Shown piece after piece: positions 46,986-56,934 of a stretch of 64,000 nucleotides of DNA. The position numbers and the translations under genes were made by a program. Origin of the DNA: Frankiales bacterium (GTDB lineage: Bacteria; Actinomycetota; Actinomycetes; JAFAQI01); the NCBI GenBank assembly GCA_025980465.1, contig JAICXJ010000006.1, forward strand, positions 45,205 to 109,204, in the 5' to 3' direction. Under the pieces are notes generated by a model, which saw only the letters and a program-made list of their open reading frames with translations, had not been told where the DNA came from and made no database searches. Position 1 is the stretch's first letter; each line of letters opens with the position of its first letter.

Positions 46986-47636
46986 TCATTGCCGCTTTTG
47001 ATCGTGGGCCGGGACCGGCGCGCCGGCGAGATCGGCCAAGCGGGCCTCGAGTCCCGCCTTCACCTGCGGCCACTCGTCGATGATCACGCTGTACACGACC
47101 GAGTCGCGCCAGGAGCCGTCGAAACGCTTCATGTCGCGTCGAGTGATCCCTTCGCGGACCGCACCGAGCTTTGCGATCGCGGCCTGCGATCTCGTGTTGA
47201 TCGAGTCGGTTTGGAGCTTCACCCGTCCGAAGCCGCAGTGCTCGAAGGCGTGCCACAACAGCAGCAGCTTGCACTCCGGGTTGACCGACGTGCTCCAGAC
47301 GTCAGGGCTGTACGCCGTCCATCCGAGGTGGGCCTTCTCGTTGTGCAGGTCGATGTCGCCGAGGCTCGTCGTACCGACGACCCGACCGTCCCGCTCGTGG
47401 TCGGGCTCGATGAGCCGGACGACGTACATCATCCGCTCTTCCTTCAGCGCCGCTTCGACCCACTGTCGCCAGGCACCCGGCGACCGTGGACGTTCCTTGC
47501 TGGCGGAGTAGCCCATCGCCCACACCCGGTCGTCATCCAGCGCCTTGAACAGCCCGTCGGCGGCGTAATCAGTGGCCTGGTCGAGCCGGACGGTGCGGCC
47601 GACCAGCGACCGGCCGTCGGGTCGAACTGCGCTCAT
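46986..47636 (-). CDS. GNAT family N-acetyltransferase (RimJ/RimL type)
   Basis: A 216-residue acetyltransferase whose ATG overlaps the purA stop by 4 nt (ATGA). [25 protein letters not shown] and [16 protein letters not shown] match the RimJ/RimL branch, which acetylates ribosomal N-termini or small molecules with acetyl-CoA. It lies between purA and purD, coupled to purA. The substrate is unknown; a longer frame upstream over purA is a shadow. Confidence 0.88.
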   Translation of the reverse strand: MSAVRPDGRSLVGRTVRLDQATDYAADGLFKALDDDRVWAMGYSASKERPRSPGAWRQWVEAALKEERMMYVVRLIEPDHERDGRVVGTTSLGDIDLHNEKAHLGWTAYSPDVWSTSVNPECKLLLLWHAFEHCGFGRVKLQTDSINTRSQAAIAKLGAVREGITRRDMKRFDGSWRDSVVYSVIIDEWPQVKAGLEARLADLAGAPVPAHDQKRQ

Positions 47637-48916
47637 ACGAGGGGGCGAACCACGATCGTCTCGTCGCGGCCCGGGCCGACCCCGATCACCGACATGGGCG
47701 CACCGGATATCGACTCGAGCGCCTCGATGTAGCCACGCGCCGCCTTCGGCAGGTCTTCCATCGACCGGGCGGCGCTGATGTCGTCCTCCCAGCCAGGGAA
47801 CGTCTCGTACACCGGCTGGGCGTGATGGAACTCGGTCTGGGTCATCGGCATCTCGTCGAGCACTGTTCCACCGAGCCGGTACCCGGTGCAAACAGGTATT
47901 TCCTCGATGCCGGTCAGCACGTCGAGCTTGGTCAGCACGAAGTCGGTGACACCGTTGATCCGCGCCGCGTAGCGCGCGACGACCGCGTCGTACCAGCCGC
48001 ACCGTCGCGGGCGGCCGGTCGTGGTGCCGAACTCCCCACCGACATCGCGAAGTCGATCGCCCTGGGCATCGAGCAGCTCGGTCGGCATGGGTCCCTCGCC
48101 CACCCGCGTCGCGTACGCCTTGACCACCGCAGCTACCCGGTCGATGCGGGTCGGCGGGATGCCGGAGCCGATGCATGCGCCGCCGGCGGTCGGCGACGAC
48201 GACGTGACGAACGGGTAGGTGCCGTGGTCGACATCGAGCATCGTCGCCTGACCGGCCTCGAGCAGCACGACCTTGCCGGCGTCGAGCGCCTGGCACAACA
48301 ACAAGGAGGTGTCGGCCACCATCGGCCGCAGCCGGTCGGCGTAGGTCAGCAGCTCGTCGACCACACTGTCGACCGTCACGGCCTTGCGGTTGTAGACCTT
48401 AACCAGCACCTGGTTCTTGTTGGCCAGTGCGCCTTCGACCTTCGCTCGCAGGATCTTCTCGTCGAAGAGGTCCTGGATCCGGACACCGATCCTCGACATC
48501 TTGTCGGCGTACGCCGGGCCGATACCGCGCCCCGTCGTACCGATCTTCGACTTGCCGAGGAACCGCTCGCCCACCTTGTCCATCAAGACGTGGTACGACG
48601 TGATCACGTGCGCATTGGCGGAGACGATCAGCTTCGAGCAGTCGACGCCGCGGGCGGTCATCGCGTCGATCTCGCTGAACAGCACGCCGAGGTCGATCAC
48701 CACGCCGTTGCCGATGACCGGAGTCACCCCGGGCGTGAGCACCCCTGCGGGAAGCAGGTGCAGTGCGTATTTCTCCTCACCCACCACGATCGTGTGGCCG
48801 GCGTTGTTACCGCCGTTGAACTTGACGACGAAGTCGACCTGCTCACCGAGGAGATCGGTTGCTTTGCCCTTGCCTTCGTCGCCCCACTGGGCGCCGAGGA
48901 GCGCGATCGCCGGCAT
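47633..48916 (-). CDS. purA: Adenylosuccinate synthetase
   Basis: A 427-residue GTP-dependent ligase joining aspartate to IMP. The start ATG 48916 gives the family N-terminus [20 protein letters not shown], with the GDEGKGK GTP loop, and AAGGGACGG precedes it. [16 protein letters not shown] and GTRTK-like switch residues follow. It is the first gene of the minus-strand purine cluster; an intrinsic terminator lies upstream and insulates it from the DUF3151 gene. Confidence 0.97.
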   Translation of the reverse strand: MPAIALLGAQWGDEGKGKATDLLGEQVDFVVKFNGGNNAGHTIVVGEEKYALHLLPAGVLTPGVTPVIGNGVVIDLGVLFSEIDAMTARGVDCSKLIVSANAHVITSYHVLMDKVGERFLGKSKIGTTGRGIGPAYADKMSRIGVRIQDLFDEKILRAKVEGALANKNQVLVKVYNRKAVTVDSVVDELLTYADRLRPMVADTSLLLCQALDAGKVVLLEAGQATMLDVDHGTYPFVTSSSPTAGGACIGSGIPPTRIDRVAAVVKAYATRVGEGPMPTELLDAQGDRLRDVGGEFGTTTGRPRRCGWYDAVVARYAARINGVTDFVLTKLDVLTGIEEIPVCTGYRLGGTVLDEMPMTQTEFHHAQPVYETFPGWEDDISAARSMEDLPKAARGYIEALESISGAPMSVIGVGPGRDETIVVRPLV

Positions 48917-48985
48917 CTCAGCCGTCCCTTCTTGCAAGCGCTGCCGATCGAGCGCCCGGTCCGTCCCAACCGGAGCCGGACACAC

Positions 48986-49014
48986 AAAAGGCCCGGTCGC
49001 AAGTGACCGAGGCC
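48986..49014 (-). terminator. Intrinsic terminator between DUF3151 gene and purA
   Basis: GGCCCGGTC and GACCGAGGCC form a nine-pair stem with one bulged A and a 6-nt loop (48990-49014). On the minus strand the stem is followed by TTTTGTGTG. It ends the upstream transcript or acts as an attenuator before purA. Confidence 0.7.
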
Positions 49015-49055
49015 TCTTGCGAAGAAAGGCTACTACCGATCGCCGAGATTAGGGG

Positions 49056-49469
49056 TCAGCCGAGCGCGTCGGCGGCGGCCGGGTCGCTGTCGTGCAGGAA
49101 CTGCTTGCAGCGCGCCGCCTCGTCGTTCTCGCCGATTGCGGCCGCGGCCCGGCCGAGGGAGTGCAAACAGCGCAGGAATCCCTGGTTCGGCTCGTGTGAC
49201 CACGGCACCGGTCCGTGCCCTTTCCAGCCGGCTCGCCGCAGCGCGTCGAGGCCACGGTGATAACCCACTCGGGCGTAGGCGTAGGCCTCGACCACCGAGT
49301 CGCGGGCGAACGCCTGGTCGGCGAGTGCGGCCCAGGCCGCGGGGTAGGCCGGGAAGCCCGCCGCGACTTGGGCCGGGCTGTCACCGCGGGCAAGCGCGTC
49401 TCGGGCTGCCGCAACGTCGGGAAGCCGGGTCTCGGGTGGTTCACCGAGCAGGTTGTGAGAGTACGTCAT
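49056..49469 (-). CDS. DUF3151 family protein
   Basis: A 137-residue cytoplasmic protein from ATG 49469 (MTYSHNLLGEPPETRLP). It contains an all-helical, TPR-like pattern (ALARGDSPAQVAAGFPAYPA and EAYAYARVGYHRGLDALR). The family is conserved next to purA or fba in actinobacteria, including mycobacteria, and its function is unknown. It starts 25 bp after the L,D-transpeptidase stop on the same strand. Confidence 0.9.
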   Translation of the reverse strand: MTYSHNLLGEPPETRLPDVAAARDALARGDSPAQVAAGFPAYPAAWAALADQAFARDSVVEAYAYARVGYHRGLDALRRAGWKGHGPVPWSHEPNQGFLRCLHSLGRAAAAIGENDEAARCKQFLHDSDPAAADALG

Positions 49470-49494
49470 CGGTCTGTGCGACTGCCTTCGACTG

Positions 49495-51045
49495 TCAGTG
49501 GTAGACCCACACCGACGTACCGACGGTGAAGACCTTGTAGTAGTAGCGCAACACGGCGTTGTTCGTGATCCGGACACAGCCATGACTGGCCGGGTACGGC
49601 GGCACTTCGCTGCCGGAGTTGCCATTGTCCTCGCCGTGGATCGCAACACCGGTGTTGGTGAAGTACGACGGGTAGTACAGGTAGCCGAGCTTGGAGTGCT
49701 GCCAGCCGGTCTGCTTGTAGAGGAACGAGAAGTGACCGGTGGGCGTCGTTGCTACGGCGGGCTGGCCGGCTGAGTCGGTGTAGGTGTAACCGCCACCGGT
49801 CGAGGTGTCGAGGATCCGCCAGATCTTGCCGTTCTTCGAGATCAGCAGGATCTCCTTCGCCATGCTGACCTCGACGGCGTACCCGCTGGAGACGGGGTAG
49901 CGCAGGTGGGGCCGCTTCGGGTTCGCCAGCCGGTCCCACACCGCCGTGCCGGCGGAACCGCTCTTGGTGATCCCCTGCACCTTCTCGAACGCCGTGACGG
50001 CGTGGACCAGGTCCCAGCCGTACGAACGGGTCCGCGGCCCGACGTCGTAATGGAGCGCGTGGAGGCGCTTCCACAGCGCGAGGACGTCCGACCCGACGGC
50101 GCCGTACACCAGCTCGCGGTGCACGACGGTGACGTGCAACGCCCTCGTGACCGACGCGAGATGCGCAGCATCGCGGTGCCGCGCCACCCGGTACGCCAGG
50201 TGTGCGCCGAGCTTGGTCGGTGAGATCCGGAACGTGAAGTTGCCATGGTGGGTGCTCGCATGGCCGACTCGATGCCAGGCGCCGTTGACGAACTGCTGGA
50301 GGTACACCTGACCGGTGAGCCGCGGCAGCACCTTGCCGTTGAGGCGCGTGGTCGCCAGCGCCGGCGCGGTGGTGAGGTGCTGCAGCACGATGCGAGGGCG
50401 AATCTTCACTGCATACGGCGTGGTCACCGCGGCGGTGTACTGGGAAGTCGCGGGGAAGTACACCCGGTAGCTTCCGTTGTTCGCCGGGGCCACACTCCAG
50501 TGGACCCGACCCGCCGTACCGGTTTGTTTGGAAATGGTTCCCGCTGCATGCGTCCAGACCGTCGAGCCGGCGGCGAGGTGCTGGAGCGAGGCCGTGGCGC
50601 CCGCGACCGGCGCCGAGACCGTCGTGAGCTGCGCAGTCATCGTGGTCTTCTGCCCGAACGTCAACAACGACGGAGCCAATGACGACGTGGTGGACGTCGG
50701 CTGCTGCAGGATGAACACCGGGCCGGTGAGCGCCGGGCCCGACGAATACTGGACGGCGACCGGCCCCGTCGACGCATCCGATGGGACGACAGCGCGGAGT
50801 TCGGTTGGGCTCACGGGTGTCACCGTCGACGCCGCCACGTTATTGATGGTCACGCCTGTGGCGCTGGTGAAATCGGTCGCGCCGGCTGCGGTGAGGGTGA
50901 TCGTCTGGTTGACCGGGCCGTACGACGGCGTCACGGTGAACGGCGTAGCTGAAGCCGCCCCCGCGCCTCCGGCAACGACGCCCGCCACCGCGAGCAACAG
51001 CGATGTCGCCCCGGCCACCGCGACCGCTCGCGTTGTGAACCTCAT
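49495..51045 (-). CDS. L,D-transpeptidase with N-terminal Ig-like region
   Basis: A 516-residue exported enzyme. A signal peptide (AVAVAGATSLLLAVAGVVAGG) precedes a TIG/IPT-like domain (about residues 36-115), further beta-rich repeats (to about 310), a peptidoglycan-binding-like helical segment (SDVLALWKRLHALHYDVGP, KSGSAGTAVWDRL) and the YkuD domain. The catalytic motif HGEDNG plus SHGCVRI carries His and Cys. It forms 3-3 cross-links or attaches proteins in peptidoglycan. Ribosome site GGGGGAG lies 4 nt before the ATG. Confidence 0.9.
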   Translation of the reverse strand: MRFTTRAVAVAGATSLLLAVAGVVAGGAGAASATPFTVTPSYGPVNQTITLTAAGATDFTSATGVTINNVAASTVTPVSPTELRAVVPSDASTGPVAVQYSSGPALTGPVFILQQPTSTTSSLAPSLLTFGQKTTMTAQLTTVSAPVAGATASLQHLAAGSTVWTHAAGTISKQTGTAGRVHWSVAPANNGSYRVYFPATSQYTAAVTTPYAVKIRPRIVLQHLTTAPALATTRLNGKVLPRLTGQVYLQQFVNGAWHRVGHASTHHGNFTFRISPTKLGAHLAYRVARHRDAAHLASVTRALHVTVVHRELVYGAVGSDVLALWKRLHALHYDVGPRTRSYGWDLVHAVTAFEKVQGITKSGSAGTAVWDRLANPKRPHLRYPVSSGYAVEVSMAKEILLISKNGKIWRILDTSTGGGYTYTDSAGQPAVATTPTGHFSFLYKQTGWQHSKLGYLYYPSYFTNTGVAIHGEDNGNSGSEVPPYPASHGCVRITNNAVLRYYYKVFTVGTSVWVYH

Positions 51046-51058
51046 TCACTCCCCCATG

Positions 51059-51078
51059 TGTGGGCTCGTCGTCCCACA
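51059..51078 (-). promoter_or_regulatory. Leader hairpin of the L,D-transpeptidase gene
   Basis: TGTGGG and CCCACA are separated by 8 nt, forming a 6-bp hairpin that ends just before the ribosome site. It could affect initiation, or be chance. Confidence 0.3.
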
Positions 51079-51082
51079 ACGA

Positions 51083-51100
51083 TACGGTCCGCGGACCGTA
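51083..51100. promoter_or_regulatory. 18-bp perfect palindrome between fba and the transpeptidase gene
   Basis: TACGGTCCGCGGACCGTA is a perfect palindrome 13 bp past the fba stop and 38 bp before the transpeptidase start. On the minus strand its end contributes to TATCGT, a possible -10 box, so an operator is as likely as a terminator. No U-tract follows. Confidence 0.5.
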
Positions 51101-51113
51101 GGGCCGCGCAGCG

Positions 51114-52139
51114 TCAGGTGATCTTCGTCCCGGTGCTCTTGAGATCCTCACACGCCTGCACCACGCGCTCGGACATCCCGGTCTCCGCCGACTTGGTCCA
51201 CGCCCGCGGGTCGTACACCTTCTTGTTGCCGACCTCGCCGTCGACCTTGAGCACGCCGGAGTAGTTGGTGAACATGTGGTCGGCAACCGGGCGCGTGTAG
51301 GCGTACTGGGTGTCGGTGTCCACGTTCATCTTGATGACGCCGTACCCGAGGGTCTCGCGGATCTCATCGAGCATCGAGCCCGAACCGCCATGAAACACCA
51401 GGTCGAAGGGGTTCTTGACGCCGAGCTTTCCGCCGACGTACTCCTGCCCCTTCTTGAGAATGTCAGGGCGCAGCTCGACCGAGCCCGGCTTGTAGACACC
51501 GTGCACGTTGCCGAACACAGCAGCGAGGAGGTAGCGACCACGCTCACCCGGTGCACCAAGCACCTCAACAACGCGTTCCATGTCCTTGGGCGAGGTGTAG
51601 AGCTTCTCACTCTTCTCGTTGGAGACCCCGTCCTCCTCGCCGCCGACGACACCGATCTCGAGCTCCATGATCGTGTGCGCCTCGATCGACATGGCGAACA
51701 GCTCGTCAGCCGTCTTGAGGTTGTCCTCGAGGTCGATCGAGGATCCGTCCCACATGTGCGAGCCGAAGATCGGGTCCTCGCCGTTCTTCACCCGCTCGAT
51801 CGACAGCTCGAGCAGCGGACGCATGTACCCCTGCAGCTTCTCCGGCGGGCAGTGGTCGGTGTGCAGGCCGACAGTGACCGGATAGTTCTTGGCAACTTCC
51901 CGCGCGAAACCGGCCAGCGCGACGGCGCCGGTGATCATGTCCTTCACGGTCTGTCCCGACGCGAACTCAGCACCGCCCCAGGAGACCTGCAGGATGCCGT
52001 CGCTCTCGGCTTCCGCGAAGCCTCGTAGCGCCGCGTTGATCGTGCTCGACGAGGTGACGTTGATGGCTGGATAGGCGAAGCCGCGCTCCTTCGCCCGGTC
52101 GATCATCTCGGCATAGACCTCTGGGCTTGCTACTGGCAT
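51114..52139 (-). CDS. fba: Class II fructose-bisphosphate aldolase
   Basis: A 341-residue zinc aldolase of glycolysis and gluconeogenesis. Zinc ligands appear in GLHTDHCPPEK and in VFHGGSGS, and the NVDTDTQYAYTR motif binds substrate. GAGGAGAC precedes the ATG at 52139. It is divergent from dedA. Confidence 0.97.
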   Translation of the reverse strand: MPVASPEVYAEMIDRAKERGFAYPAINVTSSSTINAALRGFAEAESDGILQVSWGGAEFASGQTVKDMITGAVALAGFAREVAKNYPVTVGLHTDHCPPEKLQGYMRPLLELSIERVKNGEDPIFGSHMWDGSSIDLEDNLKTADELFAMSIEAHTIMELEIGVVGGEEDGVSNEKSEKLYTSPKDMERVVEVLGAPGERGRYLLAAVFGNVHGVYKPGSVELRPDILKKGQEYVGGKLGVKNPFDLVFHGGSGSMLDEIRETLGYGVIKMNVDTDTQYAYTRPVADHMFTNYSGVLKVDGEVGNKKVYDPRAWTKSAETGMSERVVQACEDLKSTGTKIT

Positions 52140-52257
52140 CGTCCGTCTCCTCGATCCGCTACGTCGACGAGTCCTGAGCAGATCTTGCCCGAGGCCTCGC
52201 TGGCAGTATGCCCACCTGGCGGGCGTGGGACGCGAGCCCGGTCATAGGTGCTGCCGC

Positions 52258-52263
52258 TACCCT
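52258..52263 (+). promoter_or_regulatory. -10 box of a leaderless dedA promoter
   Basis: TACCCT lies 6 nt before GTG 52270, so the first base of the start codon would be the transcription start. No ribosome site is present. Confidence 0.5.
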
Positions 52264-52269
52264 TCGGCG

Positions 52270-52911
52270 GTGCATCAAGTTGCCCTGCTGAACTCGATCT
52301 CGGCTCAGCACCTGCTCGACGTTCTCGGCGTCGGTGGCGTCCTGTTGATCTTGTTCGCTGAGACCGGGCTGCTCCTGGGCTTCTTCCTACCCGGCGACTC
52401 GTTGTTGTTCGTGGCGGGCTACGCGACGGTCGCGCACAACTCGCTGCACTTCACGCTGTCGCTTCCCGCGCTGCTGGTGGTCGCTCCGATCGGCGCGATC
52501 GTCGGCGCCGAGGTCGGCTACGAGCTCGGCCGCCGAGCCGGTCCACGGGTCTTCCGCCGACCCGAGGCGAGGTTGCTTCGCCCGGAGCACATCGACAAGA
52601 CCCGAGGCGTCTTCGACGCCTTCGGCGCTCGTCGGGCGGTGGTGCTGGCGCGATTCATCCCGATCATCCGGACGTTGATGAACCCGCTCGCGGGCACTGT
52701 CGAGATGCCGAGGGCCGCCTTCACGGTCGCCAATGTCGTCGGGGGCCTGGTCTGGACGATCGGCTTGCTGCTGCTCGGTCGCGGACTCGGGCATGTGAAC
52801 TTCGTGCGCAAGCACATCGAGGTACTGGCGATTCTCGTCGTGCTGCTGTCGGTACTGCCGATCCTGTTCGAACTCACCCGCCGCGGTGCGCGGGCCCGCC
52901 GTACCGCCTGA
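52270..52911 (+). CDS. DedA family membrane protein
   Basis: A 213-residue membrane protein from GTG 52270, supported by the leaderless promoter. FAETGLLLGFFLPGDSLLFVAGY, GAEVGYELGRRAGPRVF and ARFIPIIRTLMNPLAG match the DedA/SNARE-associated family, which is linked to lipid-carrier (undecaprenyl phosphate) translocation. Its stop abuts the convergent SDR gene stop exactly (TGATCA). It lies next to fba, as in mycobacteria. Confidence 0.93.
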   Translation: MHQVALLNSISAQHLLDVLGVGGVLLILFAETGLLLGFFLPGDSLLFVAGYATVAHNSLHFTLSLPALLVVAPIGAIVGAEVGYELGRRAGPRVFRRPEARLLRPEHIDKTRGVFDAFGARRAVVLARFIPIIRTLMNPLAGTVEMPRAAFTVANVVGGLVWTIGLLLLGRGLGHVNFVRKHIEVLAILVVLLSVLPILFELTRRGARARRTA

Positions 52912-53676
52912 TCAGCCTGCCTGGAAGCGGCTCGACAAGGCCCTGACCAGCTGGTCGGGCAGCGCATTGACGGCAGCGCTTGCGAATCGGTAGTGCGGGC
53001 CCGGGACCGAGTGCAGCTTGCCGGCCGCGACCGCGTCGAGCGCGTGGCGAGCAACGACCTCCGGCCGCAGCCAGAACCGGCCGGCCAACGACTTGGGGTC
53101 AGGACCATCGGGGTTCATCTCGGTCCACACGTAGCCGGGTTTGAGCACTGTCACGTGTACCCCGCTGCGCTTGACCTCGGCGTGCAGCGCCTCGCTGAAC
53201 TGAATGACGAACGCCTTGGTGGCCGAGTACGTCGCGAACCCACGCAGCGGCTGATCTCCCGCGAGCGAGGCCACGTTGATGACTCCGCCGCGACCGGCGC
53301 GCACCATCGCAGCGATCGCGGCGTGGGTCAGCCGGTGAAGCGCAACGACGTTGACGACGACCTCGCCGGCCTCGGCATCGCGCGGCTGTTCGGCGAACGG
53401 GCCTGCCGTCGCGATGCCCGCGTTGTTGACCAGCAACTCCACCGGATCGGCTGCGAGCCGCTGCTCGACGGCGGCGATGCCGTCATCGGTCGACAGGTCG
53501 GCGGTGATCACCTCGACCTTGACACCGGACAGCTCGGCAGCAAGCTGCTCGAGTCGCTCGGTACGCCGTGCGACGACGGTGACGTCAGCACCGCGAGCCG
53601 CGAGTTCGCGGGCGAACTCCCACCCGATCCCGCTCGACGCCCCGGTCACGAGCGCGGACCGGTACTGGTCGGACAT
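52912..53676 (-). CDS. Short-chain dehydrogenase/reductase
   Basis: A 254-residue NAD(P)-dependent oxidoreductase. The cofactor motif TGASSGIG, NNAG, catalytic Ser in NVASLAG and the YSATK pair are present. The start overlaps the pyrE stop by one base. The substrate is unknown; sequence around LKPGYVWTEMN is typical of classical SDRs acting on fatty acyl or sugar derivatives. Confidence 0.93.
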   Translation of the reverse strand: MSDQYRSALVTGASSGIGWEFARELAARGADVTVVARRTERLEQLAAELSGVKVEVITADLSTDDGIAAVEQRLAADPVELLVNNAGIATAGPFAEQPRDAEAGEVVVNVVALHRLTHAAIAAMVRAGRGGVINVASLAGDQPLRGFATYSATKAFVIQFSEALHAEVKRSGVHVTVLKPGYVWTEMNPDGPDPKSLAGRFWLRPEVVARHALDAVAAGKLHSVPGPHYRFASAAVNALPDQLVRALSSRFQAG

Positions 53677-54212
53677 CAGTTGAGACCGAGATCCGACAGC
53701 GAGTACGCCGCCCGGTAGTCCAAGCCCGCGTCGGCCACCGCCGGCGCGGCACCGCGCTCGACGATCACCGCCACTCCGACCACCTCGGCGCCGGCCTCCC
53801 GCAACGCCTCGACCGCGGTCAGGACGGAGCCACCGGTCGTCGATGTGTCCTCGACCGCCAGCACCCGCCGCCCCTCGACGTCCGGACCTTCAATGCGCCG
53901 TTGCAGCCCGTGTGCCTTGCCTTCCTTGCGCACCACGAATGCGTCGAGCTTGCGTCCCTGCGCCGCCGCCGCGTGAAGCATCGCGGTCGCGACCGGATCC
54001 GCACCGAGCGTGAGACCGCCGACGGCGTCGAAGTCCCAGCCCGCGGTGAGGTCGAGCATCACCCGGCCCACCAGCGGCGCGGCCGAGGAAGAAAGCGTCA
54101 CCCGCCGAAGATCGACGTAGTAGTCCGCCTCCCTGCCGGAGGACAAGACGACCTTCCCGTGCACCACCGCATCCGACTTGATCCGGTTCAGCAGCTCCTC
54201 GCGATCCGTCAC
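53676..54212 (-). CDS. pyrE: Orotate phosphoribosyltransferase
   Basis: A 178-residue enzyme of pyrimidine synthesis from GTG 54212. It transfers orotate to PRPP to give OMP. The PRPP-binding loop VLAVEDTSTTGGSV and KEGKAHG are present. There is no ribosome site; TAGGTT about 8 nt upstream on the minus strand is a possible leaderless -10 box. The SDR gene follows with a 1-bp overlap. Confidence 0.96.
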   Translation of the reverse strand: MTDREELLNRIKSDAVVHGKVVLSSGREADYYVDLRRVTLSSSAAPLVGRVMLDLTAGWDFDAVGGLTLGADPVATAMLHAAAAQGRKLDAFVVRKEGKAHGLQRRIEGPDVEGRRVLAVEDTSTTGGSVLTAVEALREAGAEVVGVAVIVERGAAPAVADAGLDYRAAYSLSDLGLN

Positions 54213-54264
54213 GCCATCAACCTATCGAGACACGCGGCAGGTCTGAGTCGCAAGCCAGCCCGGC

Positions 54265-56853
54265 TTACGAGGCGGAGACGGTCAACCCCGATCGATCGTC
54301 GCAGACATCGACCACGACGGTGTCGCCGTCGCGGATATCTCCCGCCAGCAACGCCCGAGCCAACTGATCACCGATAGCCGACTGGATCAGCCGCCGCAAC
54401 GGACGTGCTCCGTAGACCGGGTCGAAGCCGGAGATCGCCAACCACTCCCGAGCCCCGTCGGTGACCGACAACGTCAACCGCCGATCCGCCAGACGAGCAG
54501 CCAACCGAGCGACCTGGATGCCGACAATCGCACCGAGCTGATCCGACCCGAGCGAGTGGAACACGACGATGTCGTCGAGCCGGTTGAGGAACTCCGGCTT
54601 GAAGTGCGCGCGGGCCGCGCTGAGTGCTGCCTCCCGCTTCGCGTCGTCGTCGAGTGCCGGATCGTTGATGAATGCCGACCCGATGTTCGACGTCAGCAGC
54701 AGGATCGTGTTGCGGAAGTCGACCGTACGACCCTGGCCGTCGGTCAGCCGACCGTCGTCAAGGACCTGCAGGAGTACATCGAAGACGTCCGGATGCGCCT
54801 TCTCGACCTCGTCGAGCAGCACGACGGTGTAAGGCCGGCGCCGAACCGCTTCGGTGAGCTGACCGCCTTCGTCATATCCGACGTATCCGGGCGGCGCACC
54901 GACGAGCCGCGCGACCGAGTGCTTCTCGCCGTACTCGCTCATGTCGATGCGCACCATCGCGCGCTCGTCGTCGAACAGGTACGCCGCGAGCGCTTTCGCC
55001 AGCTCGGTCTTGCCGACGCCGGTCGGTCCGAGGAACAGGAACGATCCGGTCGGACGGTCGGGGTCGGAGATGCCGGAGCGCGCCCGGCGCACCGCATCGG
55101 AGACCGCGCGCACCGCATCGTCCTGACCGACCACCCGTTCGGTCAGCGCAGACTCCATCCGCAGCAGCTTCTGGGTCTCGCCTTCGAGCAGCCGGCCCGC
55201 CGGGATGCCGGTCCACGATGCCACGACTTCGGCGACGTCGTCGGGGCCGACCTCCTCCTTCACCATCGGCTCCGTCGTGGTCGTCGTGGCTTCGCGTTCG
55301 GCAGCGGACGCCGACTCGAGCTCGCGTTCCGCAGCCGGGATCTCGGCATAGAGCAGCCGGCTCGCCGTCTCGAAGTCGTCGGCGCGCTGCGCCGCTTCGG
55401 CCTGGGTGCGCAGCGCGTCGAGGCGCTGCTTGAGCTCGCCGACCCGGTTGAGCCCGGTCTTCTCCTGCTCCCATCGCGCGGTCAGGGCGGACAACTGTTC
55501 GCTCTTGTCCGCGAGCTCGGCACGCAACTTGTCGAGCCGCTCCGCGGAGGCCTCGTCGTCTTCGCGTTCGAGCGCCATCTCCTCCATCCGCAGCCGGTCG
55601 ACGGCGCGTCGCAGCTCGTCGATCTCTACCGGGGAAGAGTCGATCTCCATCCGCAGCCGCGAGGCCGCTTCGTCGATGAGGTCGATCGCCTTGTCCGGCA
55701 GGAAGCGGGCCGTGATGTAGCGGTTCGACAGCGTCGCCGCCGCGACCAGCGCGGCATCGGTGATCTCCACCTTGTGGTGCGCCTCGTAGCGACCTTTCAG
55801 CCCGCGCAGGATCGCGATGGTGTCCTCGACACTCGGCTCGCCCACCATCACCGGGGCGAATCGCCGCTCGAGTGCCGGGTCCTTCTCGATCGACTCGCGG
55901 TACTCGTCGAGCGTCGTTGCGCCGATCAGTCGCAGCTCGCCGCGGGCCAGCATCGGCTTGAGCATGTTGCCGGCATCCATGGCGGATTCACCGGTGGCAC
56001 CGGCACCGACGACGGTGTGCAGCTCGTCGATGAACGTGACGACCTGACCGTCGCTGTCCTTGATCTCGGCGAGCACCGCCTTGAGCCGTTCCTCGAACTC
56101 ACCCCGGTACTTCGCGCCCGCCACCATCGCGGCCAAATCGAGCGCGACCAGCCGCTTGCCGCGCAGCGACTCCGGAACGTCGCCCGCGACGATGCGCTGC
56201 GCGAGTCCTTCGACGACCGCGGTCTTGCCCACCCCCGGCTCGCCGATGAGGACCGGGTTGTTCTTGGTACGACGAGACAGGACCTGCACGACGCGGCGGA
56301 TCTCGGTGTCACGCCCGATCACCGGGTCGAGCTTTCCGTCGCGCGCCGCGGCGGTCAGGTCGACGCCGTACTTCTCGAGCGTCTGGTAGGTGCCTTCGGG
56401 CTCCGGTGAGGTGACCCGCGCCGAGCCGCGCACCGCAGTGAAGGCGTCCTGGAGCGCCGAGGCAGCGGGAAGCAGGTCGCTGACCGGCGTGCCGCCGTCC
56501 TTAGCCAGGCCGACGATGAGGTGCTCGGTCGAGACGTATTCGTCGCCGAGCGATTTCGCGAGCTCCGACGCGGCATTGACGACCGCGATCGCGGAGCGCG
56601 ACAGACCCGGGGCGGCGACCGTCGCGCCGGTTGCCGACGGCAGCCGATCGAGGGCCTCCTTCGCAGCGAGCGCGACCTTGTTGGGGTCGCCGCCAGCCGC
56701 CTCGATCAACGGTCGAGGCACGCCATCAGTCGGCGCGAGCAGACCGACGAGCAGATGCACCGGCTCGACGTGGGGATGACCCGCCGCCGCAGCCGTCTGC
56801 ACTGCCGCGGCCAGGGCCTCCTGGCTTCGGGTGGTCAGTCGGTAACTATCCAT
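54265..56853 (-). CDS. clpB: ClpB disaggregase (Hsp100)
   Basis: An 862-residue AAA+ disaggregase acting with DnaK. An N-terminal Clp domain (about 1-150), two ATPase modules with Walker A loops GEPGVGKTA and GPTGVGKTE, a long coiled-coil middle domain rich in Glu/Arg (about 405-520), and a C-terminal small domain ending in a short acidic tail are all recognised. AAGGA precedes the ATG. It is the last gene of the dnaK operon, after hspR. It has no HAIR box of its own upstream. Confidence 0.98.
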   Translation of the reverse strand: MDSYRLTTRSQEALAAAVQTAAAAGHPHVEPVHLLVGLLAPTDGVPRPLIEAAGGDPNKVALAAKEALDRLPSATGATVAAPGLSRSAIAVVNAASELAKSLGDEYVSTEHLIVGLAKDGGTPVSDLLPAASALQDAFTAVRGSARVTSPEPEGTYQTLEKYGVDLTAAARDGKLDPVIGRDTEIRRVVQVLSRRTKNNPVLIGEPGVGKTAVVEGLAQRIVAGDVPESLRGKRLVALDLAAMVAGAKYRGEFEERLKAVLAEIKDSDGQVVTFIDELHTVVGAGATGESAMDAGNMLKPMLARGELRLIGATTLDEYRESIEKDPALERRFAPVMVGEPSVEDTIAILRGLKGRYEAHHKVEITDAALVAAATLSNRYITARFLPDKAIDLIDEAASRLRMEIDSSPVEIDELRRAVDRLRMEEMALEREDDEASAERLDKLRAELADKSEQLSALTARWEQEKTGLNRVGELKQRLDALRTQAEAAQRADDFETASRLLYAEIPAAERELESASAAEREATTTTTEPMVKEEVGPDDVAEVVASWTGIPAGRLLEGETQKLLRMESALTERVVGQDDAVRAVSDAVRRARSGISDPDRPTGSFLFLGPTGVGKTELAKALAAYLFDDERAMVRIDMSEYGEKHSVARLVGAPPGYVGYDEGGQLTEAVRRRPYTVVLLDEVEKAHPDVFDVLLQVLDDGRLTDGQGRTVDFRNTILLLTSNIGSAFINDPALDDDAKREAALSAARAHFKPEFLNRLDDIVVFHSLGSDQLGAIVGIQVARLAARLADRRLTLSVTDGAREWLAISGFDPVYGARPLRRLIQSAIGDQLARALLAGDIRDGDTVVVDVCDDRSGLTVSAS

Positions 56854-56871
56854 GTCACTCGGTCCTTCGGG

Positions 56872-56934
56872 AAACGATCATGAGACAGGCAGCGCGACAC
56901 CCGCGCGTATCTGCGGTCAGCCTCATGATCGTTT
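56872..56934 (-). repeat. 63-bp palindromic element, copy A (hspR/clpB junction)
   Basis: AAACGATCATGAG (56872-56884) and its exact complement CTCATGATCGTTT (56922-56934) flank 37 bp. The right end encodes the last residues and stop of hspR; the rest fills the gap before clpB. A second element of identical length and ends follows the tRNA-Gly. In the transcribed direction the last 24 bp of both differ by one base. Confidence 0.85.

Noticed and set aside
45762..47732. 656-residue plus-strand frame over purD and the acetyltransferase
   Set aside because: Antisense shadow; no start context or domain.
54556..56409. 617-residue plus-strand frame in clpB
   Set aside because: Antisense shadow of a conserved chaperone.
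56854..56922. HAIR box or CIRCE element upstream of clpB
   Set aside because: No TTGAG/CTCAA or GCACTC repeats; the palindrome there is the 63-bp element.
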